Shown: positions 8,233 through 15,715 of the stretch, one piece after another
Layout of the letters: every line of letters starts with the position of its first letter
How positions within the stretch are numbered: position 1 is the stretch's first letter
Assembly: GCA_002319915.1 (NCBI GenBank)
Contig: DCFQ01000045.1
Location: 3,255-21,027 of the forward strand
Source: Bacteroidales bacterium UBA1800
Lineage (GTDB): Bacteria; Bacteroidota; Bacteroidia; Bacteroidales; VadinHA17
Direction of reading: 5' to 3'
DNA: 17,773 bases
Program-made: the position numbers and the translations under genes
The notes under the pieces: model-generated
Databases searched by the model: none
Seen by the model: the letters and a program-made list of their open reading frames with translations, nothing else
Told to the model about the DNA's origin: nothing

Positions 8233-8328
8233 TAGTTTTGTAAACAGCAAACTCTTTATACCTAATATACCCTAGAATTAACCTAAATTCTACCTTCGAA
8301 AAACCGGGCCAACCCCGGTTTTTCTTTT
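8233..8328 (+). ncRNA. candidate small RNA ending in an intrinsic terminator
   Basis: The 336-base region 8049-8384 between divergent genes has no convincing ORF but is structured. TAGTTTTG at 8233-8240 is an exact match to the Bacteroidota -7 element, although no good -33 box is visible. About 33 bases later TAGAATT (8273-8279) pairs with AATTCTA (8286-8292) around a six-base loop, and this is followed at 8299-8328 by a textbook terminator. A transcript beginning near 8246 would be about 80 nt with two hairpins. I do not recognise the RNA family. The alternative is that the terminator only insulates the lipoprotein gene from upstream read-through. Confidence 0.35.
8299..8328 (+). terminator. 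intrinsic terminator upstream of the lipoprotein gene
   Basis: AAAAACCGGG (8299-8308) pairs perfectly over ten bases with CCCGGTTTTT (8314-8323) around a five-base loop, followed by CTTTT. The A tract on the other side could allow weaker function on the minus strand. It sits before, not after, the lipoprotein gene and its promoter, so it must end some other plus-strand transcript. Confidence 0.8.
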
Positions 8329-8346
8329 CTATTGCCAATAAGTTGA

Positions 8347-8354
8347 TATATTTG
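8347..8354 (+). promoter_or_regulatory. -7 promoter element for the lipoprotein gene
   Basis: TATATTTG is an exact match to the TAnnTTTG element used by the Bacteroidota primary sigma factor. It lies 30 bases before the ATG at 8385, giving a leader of roughly 25 bases. The T-rich tail of the preceding terminator lies where the -33 element would be, but no clear TTTG is present there. Confidence 0.5.
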
Positions 8355-8384
8355 CCATAGTGAAGTCAAACCATATCCTGAGTC

Positions 8385-9386
8385 ATGAAAAGAATTCCGC
8401 TGGTAATGACTGCAGCAATTGCTGCGATAATGATAACCCTCCTTGCAGCAGGCTGCAGCAAGACCAAAAGCCATATCAAATACAGCCAGGGGACCTTTCC
8501 TGACAGCGTTGTAAACGTTAGCGGGATCAATACTGCCTATGACGATTATAACCTGGCCCTGTACCAGATTCTGGGATATATTCCCCTTGTTTTCTCGAGC
8601 AACCGTGGCAGCAGCGGAGGGCAGTTCGACCTTGTTCAGGGAGCGGTAAACTTCAAGTTTGACCAGGAGACGGGTGATTTCACGCTTGAAGGTGCCATGA
8701 CCCAGGATGCCTTGCTCACCAGGCTCATATCAACTGCAAATACTGAAGGAAACGACTTCGGCCCCTACCGGTTCTTCAGCAGCATTGACGGATTCGAATA
8801 CATGGTGGTCGCTTCAATGACTGGTGACGACGGATATGACTTTTTCTACACTAAAAACCAGCCCGCGTATCCCGGGTACGTCCCCGAGGTATCCGGACCT
8901 GCTCCCGTAACGCTCCTCAATTCAAGCCATAACGAAATGTACTTCTGTCTTGACTCCAGCCAGGATTCATTGTATTTTTCCTCGGATGCCGGCGGCAATT
9001 TCGACATTTACGTTCTTGGCAGGCCTTCCGGCCTTGCTTTCGATGCATGGATGAGCGGTGGCCATCAGAATTCAAACCCGGTCAACATACTGAACAGTGC
9101 AGGGGATGACCGCTGCCCGTTTGTCTTTAATAAAATGATGGTTTTTGCCTCGGATCGACCCGGCGGATACGGTGGTTTTGACCTGTATTACTCGGTTTCC
9201 ATGAATGGATCATGGACCGAGCCTGTCAATTTCGGGCCAAAAATCAACACTGAGTACAATGAATTCAGGCCGGTTGTTGGCGGGACCAGTGATTTCACCA
9301 ACCTCTGCATGCTTTTCTCATCCGACAGGCCCGGAGGCAAGGGAGGATTCGATATCTATTTTACCGGTGTAGAAGTTCCCTGGTAA
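8385..9386 (+). CDS. PD40 (WD40-like propeller) repeat lipoprotein
   Basis: This 333-residue protein is a predicted cell-envelope lipoprotein. The N-terminus has two basic residues, a hydrophobic stretch and the lipobox LAAGC, with Cys24 as the lipidated residue. The residues after it (SKTKS) lack the acidic signal that sends Bacteroidota lipoproteins to the cell surface, so a periplasm-facing location is more likely. Propeller-blade motifs of PD40 type occur at 69-82 (FSSNRGSSGGQFDL), 198-210 (FSSDAGGNFDIYV), 254-269 (FASDRPGGYGGFDLYY) and 311-326 (FSSDRPGGKGGFDIYF), with a weaker one near 142-154. Four or five blades are fewer than a usual closed propeller. Related repeats occur in OmpA-like proteins of the phylum, but no OmpA domain is present here. 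The binding partner is unknown. It is monocistronic, with its own promoter and terminator-insulated upstream region, and ends six bases from the convergent folD. Confidence 0.85.
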   Translation: MKRIPLVMTAAIAAIMITLLAAGCSKTKSHIKYSQGTFPDSVVNVSGINTAYDDYNLALYQILGYIPLVFSSNRGSSGGQFDLVQGAVNFKFDQETGDFTLEGAMTQDALLTRLISTANTEGNDFGPYRFFSSIDGFEYMVVASMTGDDGYDFFYTKNQPAYPGYVPEVSGPAPVTLLNSSHNEMYFCLDSSQDSLYFSSDAGGNFDIYVLGRPSGLAFDAWMSGGHQNSNPVNILNSAGDDRCPFVFNKMMVFASDRPGGYGGFDLYYSVSMNGSWTEPVNFGPKINTEYNEFRPVVGGTSDFTNLCMLFSSDRPGGKGGFDIYFTGVEVPW

Positions 9387-9392
9387 TCCAGG

Positions 9393-10271
9393 TCACACCC
9401 CTGTCTGGAGTTCGGTGGCCATCAGTGTATTGCGGAGAAGGGCAACCCTTGTCATGGGGCCGACTCCGCCCGGTACCGGGGTGATCCAGGAGCATTTTGG
9501 CGCCACATTCACAAAATCCACGTCCCCGGCGAGCCTCCAGCCCGTTTTGGTCTGGTCCGATGGAACACGTGTAGTCCCGACATCAATGACAACTGCACCC
9601 TCCTTTACCATATCCGCCGTGACAAAGCCAGGCGATCCTATTGCAGCCACGATTATATCTGCCTCTCCGAGAAAGTACCGCGGATCCCTTGTTTTGGTGT
9701 GAACTAGAGTGACCGTTGCATCCATCCCCTTCTGGGAAAGAAGGATACTGAGCGGCCGGCCAACGATATTGCTTCTTCCGATTATCACGCAATTCTTCCC
9801 TGCCGTATCTATCTTATATCTTTTCAGGAGCTCAACTATTCCGTATGGCGTTGCAGGCAGGAAGCCGGGAAGGCCGGCCACCATCCTTCCAATGTTGGCA
9901 GGGTGGAAGCCATCGGCATCCTTTCGGGGATCGATCGATTCTATGATCCGTGCCTCCGGGATATGCCGTGGAAGGGGCAGCTGCACGATGAAGCCGTTTA
10001 TGCCGGGGTCCGCGTTCAGCAAGGCAATCCGTTGAAGCAGCTCCGCCTCGGTTGTATCCTTTGCCAGCCTGATCAGGGTTGACTTGAATCCCACCTCCGC
10101 ACAATCCTTTACCTTATTGTTCACATAGGTCTCACTTGAACCGTCGTCACCGACAAGGATTGCACCAAGGTGAGGTATTGTCAGGCCATGGTTTGCTCTC
10201 CCGGCCACTTTTTCAGCTATTTCATGCCTGATTTCTGCTGAAATCCTTTTTCCGTCGATCAGCTGGTACAT
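9393..10271 (-). CDS. folD: bifunctional methylenetetrahydrofolate dehydrogenase / methenyltetrahydrofolate cyclohydrolase
   Basis: FolD interconverts 5,10-methylene-, 5,10-methenyl- and 10-formyl-tetrahydrofolate in the cytoplasm, supplying one-carbon units. It is 292 residues, the normal length. Motifs are VGDDGSSETYVNNKVKDC with Tyr49 and catalytic Lys53, VQLPLP at 96-101, DPRKDADGFHPANIGR at 114-129, the NADP-binding loop IGRSNIVGRPLS at 164-175, and VPGGVGPMTR at 266-275. The frequent PCTP motif is PATP here (139-142), a position that varies and is not catalytic. The start at 10271 puts LIDGKRIS in the usual place. It is the third gene of the minus-strand argS-ffh-folD set, nine bases after ffh, and ends six bases from the convergent lipoprotein gene. 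All catalytic residues are intact. Confidence 0.96.
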   Translation of the reverse strand: MYQLIDGKRISAEIRHEIAEKVAGRANHGLTIPHLGAILVGDDGSSETYVNNKVKDCAEVGFKSTLIRLAKDTTEAELLQRIALLNADPGINGFIVQLPLPRHIPEARIIESIDPRKDADGFHPANIGRMVAGLPGFLPATPYGIVELLKRYKIDTAGKNCVIIGRSNIVGRPLSILLSQKGMDATVTLVHTKTRDPRYFLGEADIIVAAIGSPGFVTADMVKEGAVVIDVGTTRVPSDQTKTGWRLAGDVDFVNVAPKCSWITPVPGGVGPMTRVALLRNTLMATELQTGV

Positions 10272-10280
10272 ATAGGGGGT

Positions 10281-11600
10281 TTATCTTCTTCCCATTAACC
10301 TTGCGGCATTTCCCCTCTTCGTCATCATTTTCATCATCCGCCTTGTTTCATCGAACTGTTTTATGAGCTTGTTCACTTCCTGGACAGAGGTCCCGCTTCC
10401 AAGCGCAATTCTTTTTCTCCGGCTTCCGTTCATCAGCCCTGGCTCTGACCTTTCCGCGGGAGTCATGCTCCTAATAATGGCTTCAATTCCCTTGAAAGCG
10501 TTGTCGTCAATGTCCAGGTCCTTGATCGCCTTCCCGACACCCGGGATCATCGACATAAGGTCCTTGACATTTCCCATTTTCTTTATCTGCTGGATCTGGG
10601 ATATGAAATCGTTGAAATCGAACTGGTCTTTTGCAATCTTTTTCTGCAGTTTCCTCGCCTCTTCGACATCATACTGCTCCTGGGCCTTTTCAACGAGCGA
10701 GACTATATCGCCCATTCCCAGGATCCTGTCGGCCATACGGGCCGGATAGAAGATGTCGATTGCATCCATTTTCTCGCCCGAGCTCACGAACTTGATCGGC
10801 TTGTTTACTACCGACTTGATGGATAATGCCGCTCCTCCCCTGGTGTCGCCGTCAAGCTTGGTCAGTACCACGCCGTCAAAATCGAGCCTTTCATTGAATT
10901 CCCTGGCAGTGTTCACAGCATCCTGGCCGGTCATGGAGTCGACCACGAAGAGGATCTCATGTGGATTTACCGCTGCCTTAATTGCAGCGATCTCATTCAT
11001 CATTTCTTCATCCACTGCCAGCCGGCCGGCGGTATCAATGATCACAACGTCATTGCCCTTTAGCCTGGCCTCTTTAACGGCGTTTTTGACAATCTGGACA
11101 GGATTCCTGTTCTCAGCCTCTACGTATACGGGCACTTCCACCTGCGTCCCAATCACCATGAGCTGCTCGATTGCTGCCGGCCTGTAGATGTCACCGGCCA
11201 CCAGGAGCGGGTTCTTTCCCCTTTTGGTTTTGACCCATTTTGCCAGCTTTCCGCTGAATGTCGTTTTTCCTGATCCCTGCAGCCCGGCAATCAAAATTAC
11301 CGCCGGATTTATCCTGATGTTGATATCGGTCTTGTCCCCTCCCATCAGATCAACAAGTTCATCATGAACTATCTTGATCATCATCTGGGACGGATTTATT
11401 GCATTAAGGACCTCCTGGCCCAATGCCTTCGACTTGACGTTATCGGTGAACTGCTTGGCAATCCTGAAATTGACATCGGCATCAAGCAGTGCACGTCTGA
11501 CCTCCTTAAGAGTTTCAGCTATATTGATCTCTGTAATCCTTCCATGTCCTTTAATTATTTTAAAGGATTTTTCAAGTCGTTCGCTCAGATTTTCAAACAT
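10281..11600 (-). CDS. ffh: signal recognition particle GTPase (Ffh/SRP54)
   Basis: Ffh binds 4.5S RNA and hydrophobic nascent segments and delivers ribosomes to FtsY and the translocon. The frame extends 17 codons upstream, but the ATG at 11600 gives MFENLSERLEKSFKII, the standard Ffh start, and a 439-residue protein of usual size. The N domain covers about 1-95. The G domain shows GLQGSGKTT (106-114), DIYRPAA (137-143), DTAGR (189-193) and TKLDGDTRGGAAL (247-259). The M domain (about 320-430) is methionine-rich and includes RRKRIALGSG (394-403), the RNA-binding signature. It starts 28 bases after argS and ends nine bases before folD, in one operon. No key residue is missing. Confidence 0.97.
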   Translation of the reverse strand: MFENLSERLEKSFKIIKGHGRITEINIAETLKEVRRALLDADVNFRIAKQFTDNVKSKALGQEVLNAINPSQMMIKIVHDELVDLMGGDKTDINIRINPAVILIAGLQGSGKTTFSGKLAKWVKTKRGKNPLLVAGDIYRPAAIEQLMVIGTQVEVPVYVEAENRNPVQIVKNAVKEARLKGNDVVIIDTAGRLAVDEEMMNEIAAIKAAVNPHEILFVVDSMTGQDAVNTAREFNERLDFDGVVLTKLDGDTRGGAALSIKSVVNKPIKFVSSGEKMDAIDIFYPARMADRILGMGDIVSLVEKAQEQYDVEEARKLQKKIAKDQFDFNDFISQIQQIKKMGNVKDLMSMIPGVGKAIKDLDIDDNAFKGIEAIIRSMTPAERSEPGLMNGSRRKRIALGSGTSVQEVNKLIKQFDETRRMMKMMTKRGNAARLMGRR

Positions 11601-11628
11601 ATGCGTTGCGAGTAAAAGTTTTATTCCT

Positions 11629-13416
11629 TTACATTCTTTCGGGCATTTCAATCCCCAGCAGCCACATCCCCGTAAGAAGTGTCGAGCCCGTCACCCTTGA
11701 AAGGGAGAGCCTGAAATTCCTCAGACCAGGGTTTTCCTCACCCAGGATCGAGAGATCGTGATAGAACTGGTTATATTCCTTTGAAAGGTCGTAGCAGTAA
11801 TTGGCAATCAGGGCCGGGCTAAGGCTGGCGGAGGCTTCGGTGACGATATCGGAGAACTTCCTTAGTAATTTTACAATGGCAATCTCCCTGGGCCCCGGCA
11901 TCGCGTTCCTGATCATATCCTGGTTTGATGAAATGCCCATCTGCTCAGCTTTCCTGAATATCGACCTTATCCGGGCATAAGTGTACTGGATAAACGGACC
12001 CGTATTGCCGTTGAAATCGATCGATTCGGACGGGATGAAAGTCATATTCTTGTGTGGATCGACCTTAAGGATAAAGTATTTAAGGGCTCCCAGCCCGATT
12101 TTCCTGAATATCTCCTCCTTCTCATCGCCGCTGTACTCAGAGAGTTTCCCGAGCTCCAGGGAAACGGACCTTGCCGTCTCCTTCATTTCCTTTATGAGAT
12201 CATCGGCATCAACCACGGTGCCTTCACGCGATTTCATCCTGCCCTCCGGTAGTTCGACCATTCCATAGGAGAAATGGATCAGCCCTTCTGAAAAACCATA
12301 TCCCATCTTCTTCATCAGCGCCCTCAGCACCTGGAAGTGGTAATTCTGCTCATTCCCAACCACGTAGATGGTCCTGTCAAACTTGTAGTCATTATACCTC
12401 ATTACAGCGGTCCCGAGGTCCTGGGTCATATAGACAGCTGTCCCGTCGGACCTGAGAAGCAGCTTGTGATCAAGCCCCTGCGAGGTGAGGTCGACCCAGA
12501 TCGAGTTGTCGCTGTTCTGGTAAAGAAAATTCCTTTCCAGTCCGGAAAGGACAATTTCCTTACCTTTTAAGTATGTATCCGATTCATAATAGATCCTGTC
12601 AAAATCGACGCCGAGAGCATGGTAGGTTTCATCGAAGCCCGCGTACACCCATGAATTCATCATTTTCCAAAGGTCAACCGTTTCGGGATCCCCGGCTTCC
12701 CACTTTATAAGCATATCCCTGGCCTCAAGGAGCAGCGGGGCTGAGTTCCTGGCGTCGTTCTCATTCATACCGGTACTGACAAGATCTTCGATTTGAACCT
12801 TGTACTGCTGCTCGAACATCACGTAATACTTGCCGACAAGGTGATCCCCTTTTATCCCGGATGATCCCGGTGTTTCGCCGTTACCGAACTTCTTCCATGC
12901 GATCATGGATTTGCAGATGTGAATGCCGCGGTCGTTTACAATGTTGGTCTTGATGACCTTGTGTCCGCAGGCTGACAGTATCCGGGAAAGTGAAAATCCG
13001 AGCAGGTTATTCCTGATGTGGCCCAGGTGAAGGGGCTTGTTTGTGTTCGGGGAAGAGTATTCGACCAGGATCGTCTCAGGCGAGGAGACCCGACACTTTT
13101 CCAGGAGGTCGTCCGACCCTGAGAGGTCGGCAAAGTAGCCGATCCACTGGCTGTCGGAGATCTCGAGGTTGAGGAATCCCTTAATGACGTTGAAACCGGC
13201 CACTTCGGGGCAGTTGCTCACCAGGTATTTCCCGATGCTTTCACCCGTTTGCTCCGGGGTGTTTTTGGAAAACCTGAGCAGGGGAAATACAACAAGGGTA
13301 AAATCACCCTTGAAGACCTTGCGGGTTTCCTGCAACTGGACAAGATTATCGGTCAGTTCGCTGTTGTAAAGTACCCTGACGGCCTCCTTTATTTTATTCT
13401 TGATTCTGAGCTCCAT
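11629..13416 (-). CDS. argS: arginyl-tRNA synthetase
   Basis: This class I enzyme attaches arginine to tRNA-Arg in the cytoplasm. It is 595 residues, within the usual range of 550-600. The N-terminal tRNA-recognition (Add-1) domain covers about 1-105. The class I signature is SPNTNKPLHLGH at 122-133, and the second signature is GRMKSREGT at 392-400, a variant of KMSKS of the kind common in arginyl enzymes. The all-helical anticodon-binding domain runs from about 475 to the end, starting with FIQYTYARIRSIFRKAE and closing with TLLTGMWLLGIEMPERM. The ATG at 13416 gives MELRIKNKIKEAV, a good start, with a promoter 25-55 bases upstream. It is the first gene of the argS-ffh-folD operon. I see nothing unusual besides the tight linkage with ffh. 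Confidence 0.97.
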   Translation of the reverse strand: MELRIKNKIKEAVRVLYNSELTDNLVQLQETRKVFKGDFTLVVFPLLRFSKNTPEQTGESIGKYLVSNCPEVAGFNVIKGFLNLEISDSQWIGYFADLSGSDDLLEKCRVSSPETILVEYSSPNTNKPLHLGHIRNNLLGFSLSRILSACGHKVIKTNIVNDRGIHICKSMIAWKKFGNGETPGSSGIKGDHLVGKYYVMFEQQYKVQIEDLVSTGMNENDARNSAPLLLEARDMLIKWEAGDPETVDLWKMMNSWVYAGFDETYHALGVDFDRIYYESDTYLKGKEIVLSGLERNFLYQNSDNSIWVDLTSQGLDHKLLLRSDGTAVYMTQDLGTAVMRYNDYKFDRTIYVVGNEQNYHFQVLRALMKKMGYGFSEGLIHFSYGMVELPEGRMKSREGTVVDADDLIKEMKETARSVSLELGKLSEYSGDEKEEIFRKIGLGALKYFILKVDPHKNMTFIPSESIDFNGNTGPFIQYTYARIRSIFRKAEQMGISSNQDMIRNAMPGPREIAIVKLLRKFSDIVTEASASLSPALIANYCYDLSKEYNQFYHDLSILGEENPGLRNFRLSLSRVTGSTLLTGMWLLGIEMPERM

Positions 13417-13440
13417 TTATGGTTTTGAAATTTCCGCCTG

Positions 13441-13471
13441 CAAATATAGTATTTTAATGGTACTGGTGAAA
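13441..13471 (-). promoter_or_regulatory. promoter of the argS-ffh-folD operon
   Basis: On the minus strand TATATTTG (13448-13441) matches the TAnnTTTG -7 element exactly, and TTTC (13471-13468) lies 19 bases upstream, one base off the TTTG -33 element at ideal spacing. Transcription would start near 13434, giving a leader of about 18 bases before the argS ATG. This is the best-formed promoter in the window. Confidence 0.62.
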
Positions 13472-13493
13472 GGCGAAGGCAGATTGCGCTTCA

Positions 13494-13529
13494 TGAGAGG
13501 CCGATTTTCACGGCCCTTCAGATTTTTTT
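13494..13529 (+). terminator. terminator-like hairpin in the argS/siaC divergent spacer
   Basis: TGAGAGGCCG (13494-13503) pairs with CGGCCCTTCA (13511-13520) around a seven-base loop, with one A-C mismatch and one G-T wobble, followed after two bases by seven Ts. This fits an intrinsic terminator read on the plus strand. No plus-strand gene precedes it, because argS runs the other way, so its client transcript is unknown. Confidence 0.55.
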
Positions 13530-13606
13530 ATATAAAAGAATAGTTTTATTTGACAACCGACGTTTTCTTTTTGATAAAAATTTCCAAAAAAAATCAAAAG
13601 ATGTTT

Positions 13607-13614
13607 TACATTTG
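13607..13614 (+). promoter_or_regulatory. -7 promoter element of the SiaC-like gene
   Basis: TACATTTG matches TAnnTTTG exactly, 49 bases before the ATG at 13664. A weak TTTC at 13581-13584 lies 22 bases upstream, at the long end of usual spacing. Predicted leader length is about 43 bases. The surrounding spacer 13417-13663 contains this box, the argS promoter and one hairpin, and no gene. Confidence 0.45.
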
Positions 13615-13663
13615 GATATCATATTGCAGGAATAAATAAAGGAATAAAAAAACCGATCTGGAC

Positions 13664-14116
13664 ATGAAGGAGCTAAAGAATCTCTTTATAGAACAAACTG
13701 AAAAGACTCCCCTGGTGGACCTGAACTTTCTCAGTGGGGAACTGATCCTTTCAGGCAAATCAATTCCAATCAATGCTCCGCGTATTTTCGAGCCGATCCT
13801 CGACTGGATCAATGAATATGTCCGTAATCCGAAGCAGACAACAAATTTAAGGCTAAATCTTGAATATTTCAATACCGCATCTTCCATCTGGCTGGCTAAA
13901 ATTGTAAAGGCACTCGCCGGGATCTCCAAACCCGACAGTGTCCTCATTCTTCACATATACTTCCCGATCGAGGATTTTGATGATATCGATGATATAAAAG
14001 ACGATCTCAGCCCTGTCATTGATGTCATCAGCTCCGCCCAGGTAAGTGTCGGATTAAAGATCTACGGCACCGACGACAGCGGCAAGATCCTCAAGGAATC
14101 AATGATATTTATTTGA
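13664..14116 (+). CDS. SiaC-family (DUF1987) regulatory protein
   Basis: This 150-residue cytoplasmic protein resembles the DUF1987/SiaC family. In Pseudomonas aeruginosa, SiaC is phosphorylated on a threonine by SiaB, dephosphorylated by SiaA, and in its unphosphorylated state activates the diguanylate cyclase SiaD. The family pattern is visible: LSGKSIPINAPRIFEPILDWI (29-49), then LRLNLEYFNTASS (62-74). Thr71 in the YFNTAS motif appears to occupy the phosphorylated position. A very acidic segment follows (EDFDDIDDIKDD, 103-114). The start at 13664 is the first ATG after a good -7 box. No SiaA phosphatase, SiaB kinase or cyclase gene is adjacent, so this is an orphan copy within the window, with signalling partners elsewhere if any. 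It is 88 bases upstream of the Memo/AMMECR1 gene on the same strand, probably a separate unit. Confidence 0.8.
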   Translation: MKELKNLFIEQTEKTPLVDLNFLSGELILSGKSIPINAPRIFEPILDWINEYVRNPKQTTNLRLNLEYFNTASSIWLAKIVKALAGISKPDSVLILHIYFPIEDFDDIDDIKDDLSPVIDVISSAQVSVGLKIYGTDDSGKILKESMIFI

Positions 14117-14164
14117 TCATTGCCTTCCAATAAACCACTTTTGAAATACAGGAACATTTGATTT

Positions 14165-14195
14165 TTTGACCTACCTTTAATGGTGTAAAAATTTG
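14165..14195 (+). promoter_or_regulatory. possible promoter of the Memo/AMMECR1 gene
   Basis: TTTG at 14165-14168 is followed after 19 bases by AAAATTTG at 14188-14195, one base off TAnnTTTG at ideal spacing. Transcription would begin only a few bases before the ATG at 14205, so the message would be nearly leaderless; that makes this call tentative. No terminator is visible between the SiaC-like gene and this one, so read-through is an alternative. Confidence 0.3.
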
Positions 14196-14204
14196 CATTG
14201 CACC

Positions 14205-15713
14205 ATGCGAAAAGTATTTCTTGTATTGCTTTCAACAACCATCGTCATGCAGACATTTTCACAACCTAAATCTGCCGACCGGCAGCCCTGGGCGGCTGGA
14301 AGATTTTACCCGGCTGACAGGGATACTCTGACCAAAGATCTGAAAGAGCTTTTTGAGGAGTGCGTCAAACCTCCATCAGGCCTTAAGGTGAGGGCAATCA
14401 TAAGCCCGCATGCCGGGTATGTCTTTTCAGGCAGGATCGCCGCCTCAGCATTCTCCTCAATTGACAGAAATGCGACTTTCAAGAATATTTTCGTGATCGG
14501 ATCAAGCCACGTGATGGCTTTCGATGGTGCTTCAGTCTATAACACCGGTGATTTTTCCACACCGCTGGGGAAGCTTCCGGTAAATAAGGAAATTGCCGAC
14601 AAGCTCAAAAGCGAAAACAAGTTGTTCGCTTTCCCAGTGAATGCGCATCTGCAGGAACACAGCCTTGAGGTTCAACTGCCTTTTATCCAGTATTATCTAA
14701 GGAATCAGGCGCCAATTGTACCAATCATTATCGGAACGAATAATATAAACAACATAAGGCAGCTGGCCGAAATACTCCGGCCGTGGTTTACCCCTGACAA
14801 CCTCTTCATCATAAGCAGCGATTTTTCTCACTATCCCGCTTACAGGAGCGCGGTCGAGGCAGACAAGGCCACGGCTGATGCAATATTGTCGGGCGATCCT
14901 CAGAATTTCCTTTCGGTGATGCGGAAGAATGAAGAGAATGAGTACCCCGGGCTTGTGACGAGCATGTGCGGATGGACATCCGGACTGCTCCTCCTCTACC
15001 TTGTGAACGGGGATCAAAGCATGGAATTCAGGAAAATAGCCTACTGCAATTCGGGTGACTCAAGGTTGGGATCAAAAAACGAGGTTGTGGGCTATAATTC
15101 GATCATGCTTATCGCCAAGCCGGGTTCATCACAGGCCTCCAAACCAATGACCGAGGAAATTAAATTCACCGCAAAGGAAAAGGACCTGCTGTTATCGATG
15201 GCAAGGGAGAACATCCGATCGCTGCTTGAGAACAAGAAAAGGACAACGGTTGACGAAGCGAAACTTCCTGACATCTTCAAGAGGCCATTCGGAGCTTTTG
15301 TTACCCTCAAGATTAACGGGTCACTCAGGGGATGCATCGGAAGGTTCATTTCTTCAGATCCGCTCTGGGAAGTAGTGCTTGAATCATCGCAATCATCTGG
15401 TTTCGAGGACCCAAGGTTCGATCCTCTCACCCTGGAAGAACTGCCAAAGACTGATATCGAGATAACTGTCCTCGGCCCCATGAAAAAAATAAAGGACATC
15501 CATGAGATAATCCTGGGCAGGCACGGGATATACATCAGGAAAGGCATGCAGGCCGGCACAATGCTGCCCCAGGTCCCGATAGAAAACCACTGGAGCCTGG
15601 AGGAATTCCTTGGTTACACCTCCCGCGAAAAAGCCGGGCTTAAATGGGATGGATGGAAGGATGCCGACATATATATTTATGAGGGCATAGTCCTTGAAGA
15701 AAACAAGAGATAG
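14205..15713 (+). CDS. fused AmmeMemoRadiSam system protein B (Memo) and protein A (AMMECR1), predicted exported
   Basis: This 502-residue protein joins two conserved domains of unknown biochemical role. A TTG four codons upstream keeps the frame open, but the ATG at 14205 gives MRKVFLVLLSTTIVMQTFSQ, a classic signal peptide with likely cleavage after about residue 19. The Memo-like domain (about 26-305) has PHAGY (His69), GSSH (His102), EHSLEVQLPF (His152), SSDFSHY (Asp206, His209) and TSMCG (Cys255). His69, His102, His209 and Cys255 match the pocket residues His49, His81, His192 and Cys244 of human MEMO1, a reported metal site. The AMMECR1 domain (about 318-500) carries its hallmark LRGCIGR (374-380), LPQVPIENHW (454-463) and EFLGYTSREKAGL (467-479). 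These domains and a radical SAM enzyme define the AmmeMemoRadiSam system. Export of both domains is inferred from the signal peptide. The next gene starts two bases after the stop. Confidence 0.9.
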   Translation: MRKVFLVLLSTTIVMQTFSQPKSADRQPWAAGRFYPADRDTLTKDLKELFEECVKPPSGLKVRAIISPHAGYVFSGRIAASAFSSIDRNATFKNIFVIGSSHVMAFDGASVYNTGDFSTPLGKLPVNKEIADKLKSENKLFAFPVNAHLQEHSLEVQLPFIQYYLRNQAPIVPIIIGTNNINNIRQLAEILRPWFTPDNLFIISSDFSHYPAYRSAVEADKATADAILSGDPQNFLSVMRKNEENEYPGLVTSMCGWTSGLLLLYLVNGDQSMEFRKIAYCNSGDSRLGSKNEVVGYNSIMLIAKPGSSQASKPMTEEIKFTAKEKDLLLSMARENIRSLLENKKRTTVDEAKLPDIFKRPFGAFVTLKINGSLRGCIGRFISSDPLWEVVLESSQSSGFEDPRFDPLTLEELPKTDIEITVLGPMKKIKDIHEIILGRHGIYIRKGMQAGTMLPQVPIENHWSLEEFLGYTSREKAGLKWDGWKDADIYIYEGIVLEENKR

Positions 15714-15715
15714 CG

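Noticed and set aside
10753..11187. Plus-strand ORF of 144 codons inside ffh
   Set aside because: Serine/threonine/isoleucine-rich antisense translation of a secure ffh gene; no independent coding evidence.
11601..11651. 17-codon upstream extension of ffh
   Set aside because: The family starts at MFENLSERLEKSF (ATG at 11600); the extension would take up most of the 28-base spacer after argS and has no family resemblance.
14193..14204. TTG start four codons before the Memo/AMMECR1 ATG
   Set aside because: It would put MHCT before an otherwise standard signal peptide, and the TTG overlaps the possible -7 box; the ATG at 14205 is preferred.
15092..15559. Minus-strand ORF of 155 codons opposite the AMMECR1 domain
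   Set aside because: The opposite strand encodes conserved AMMECR1 motifs; this frame is an antisense shadow.
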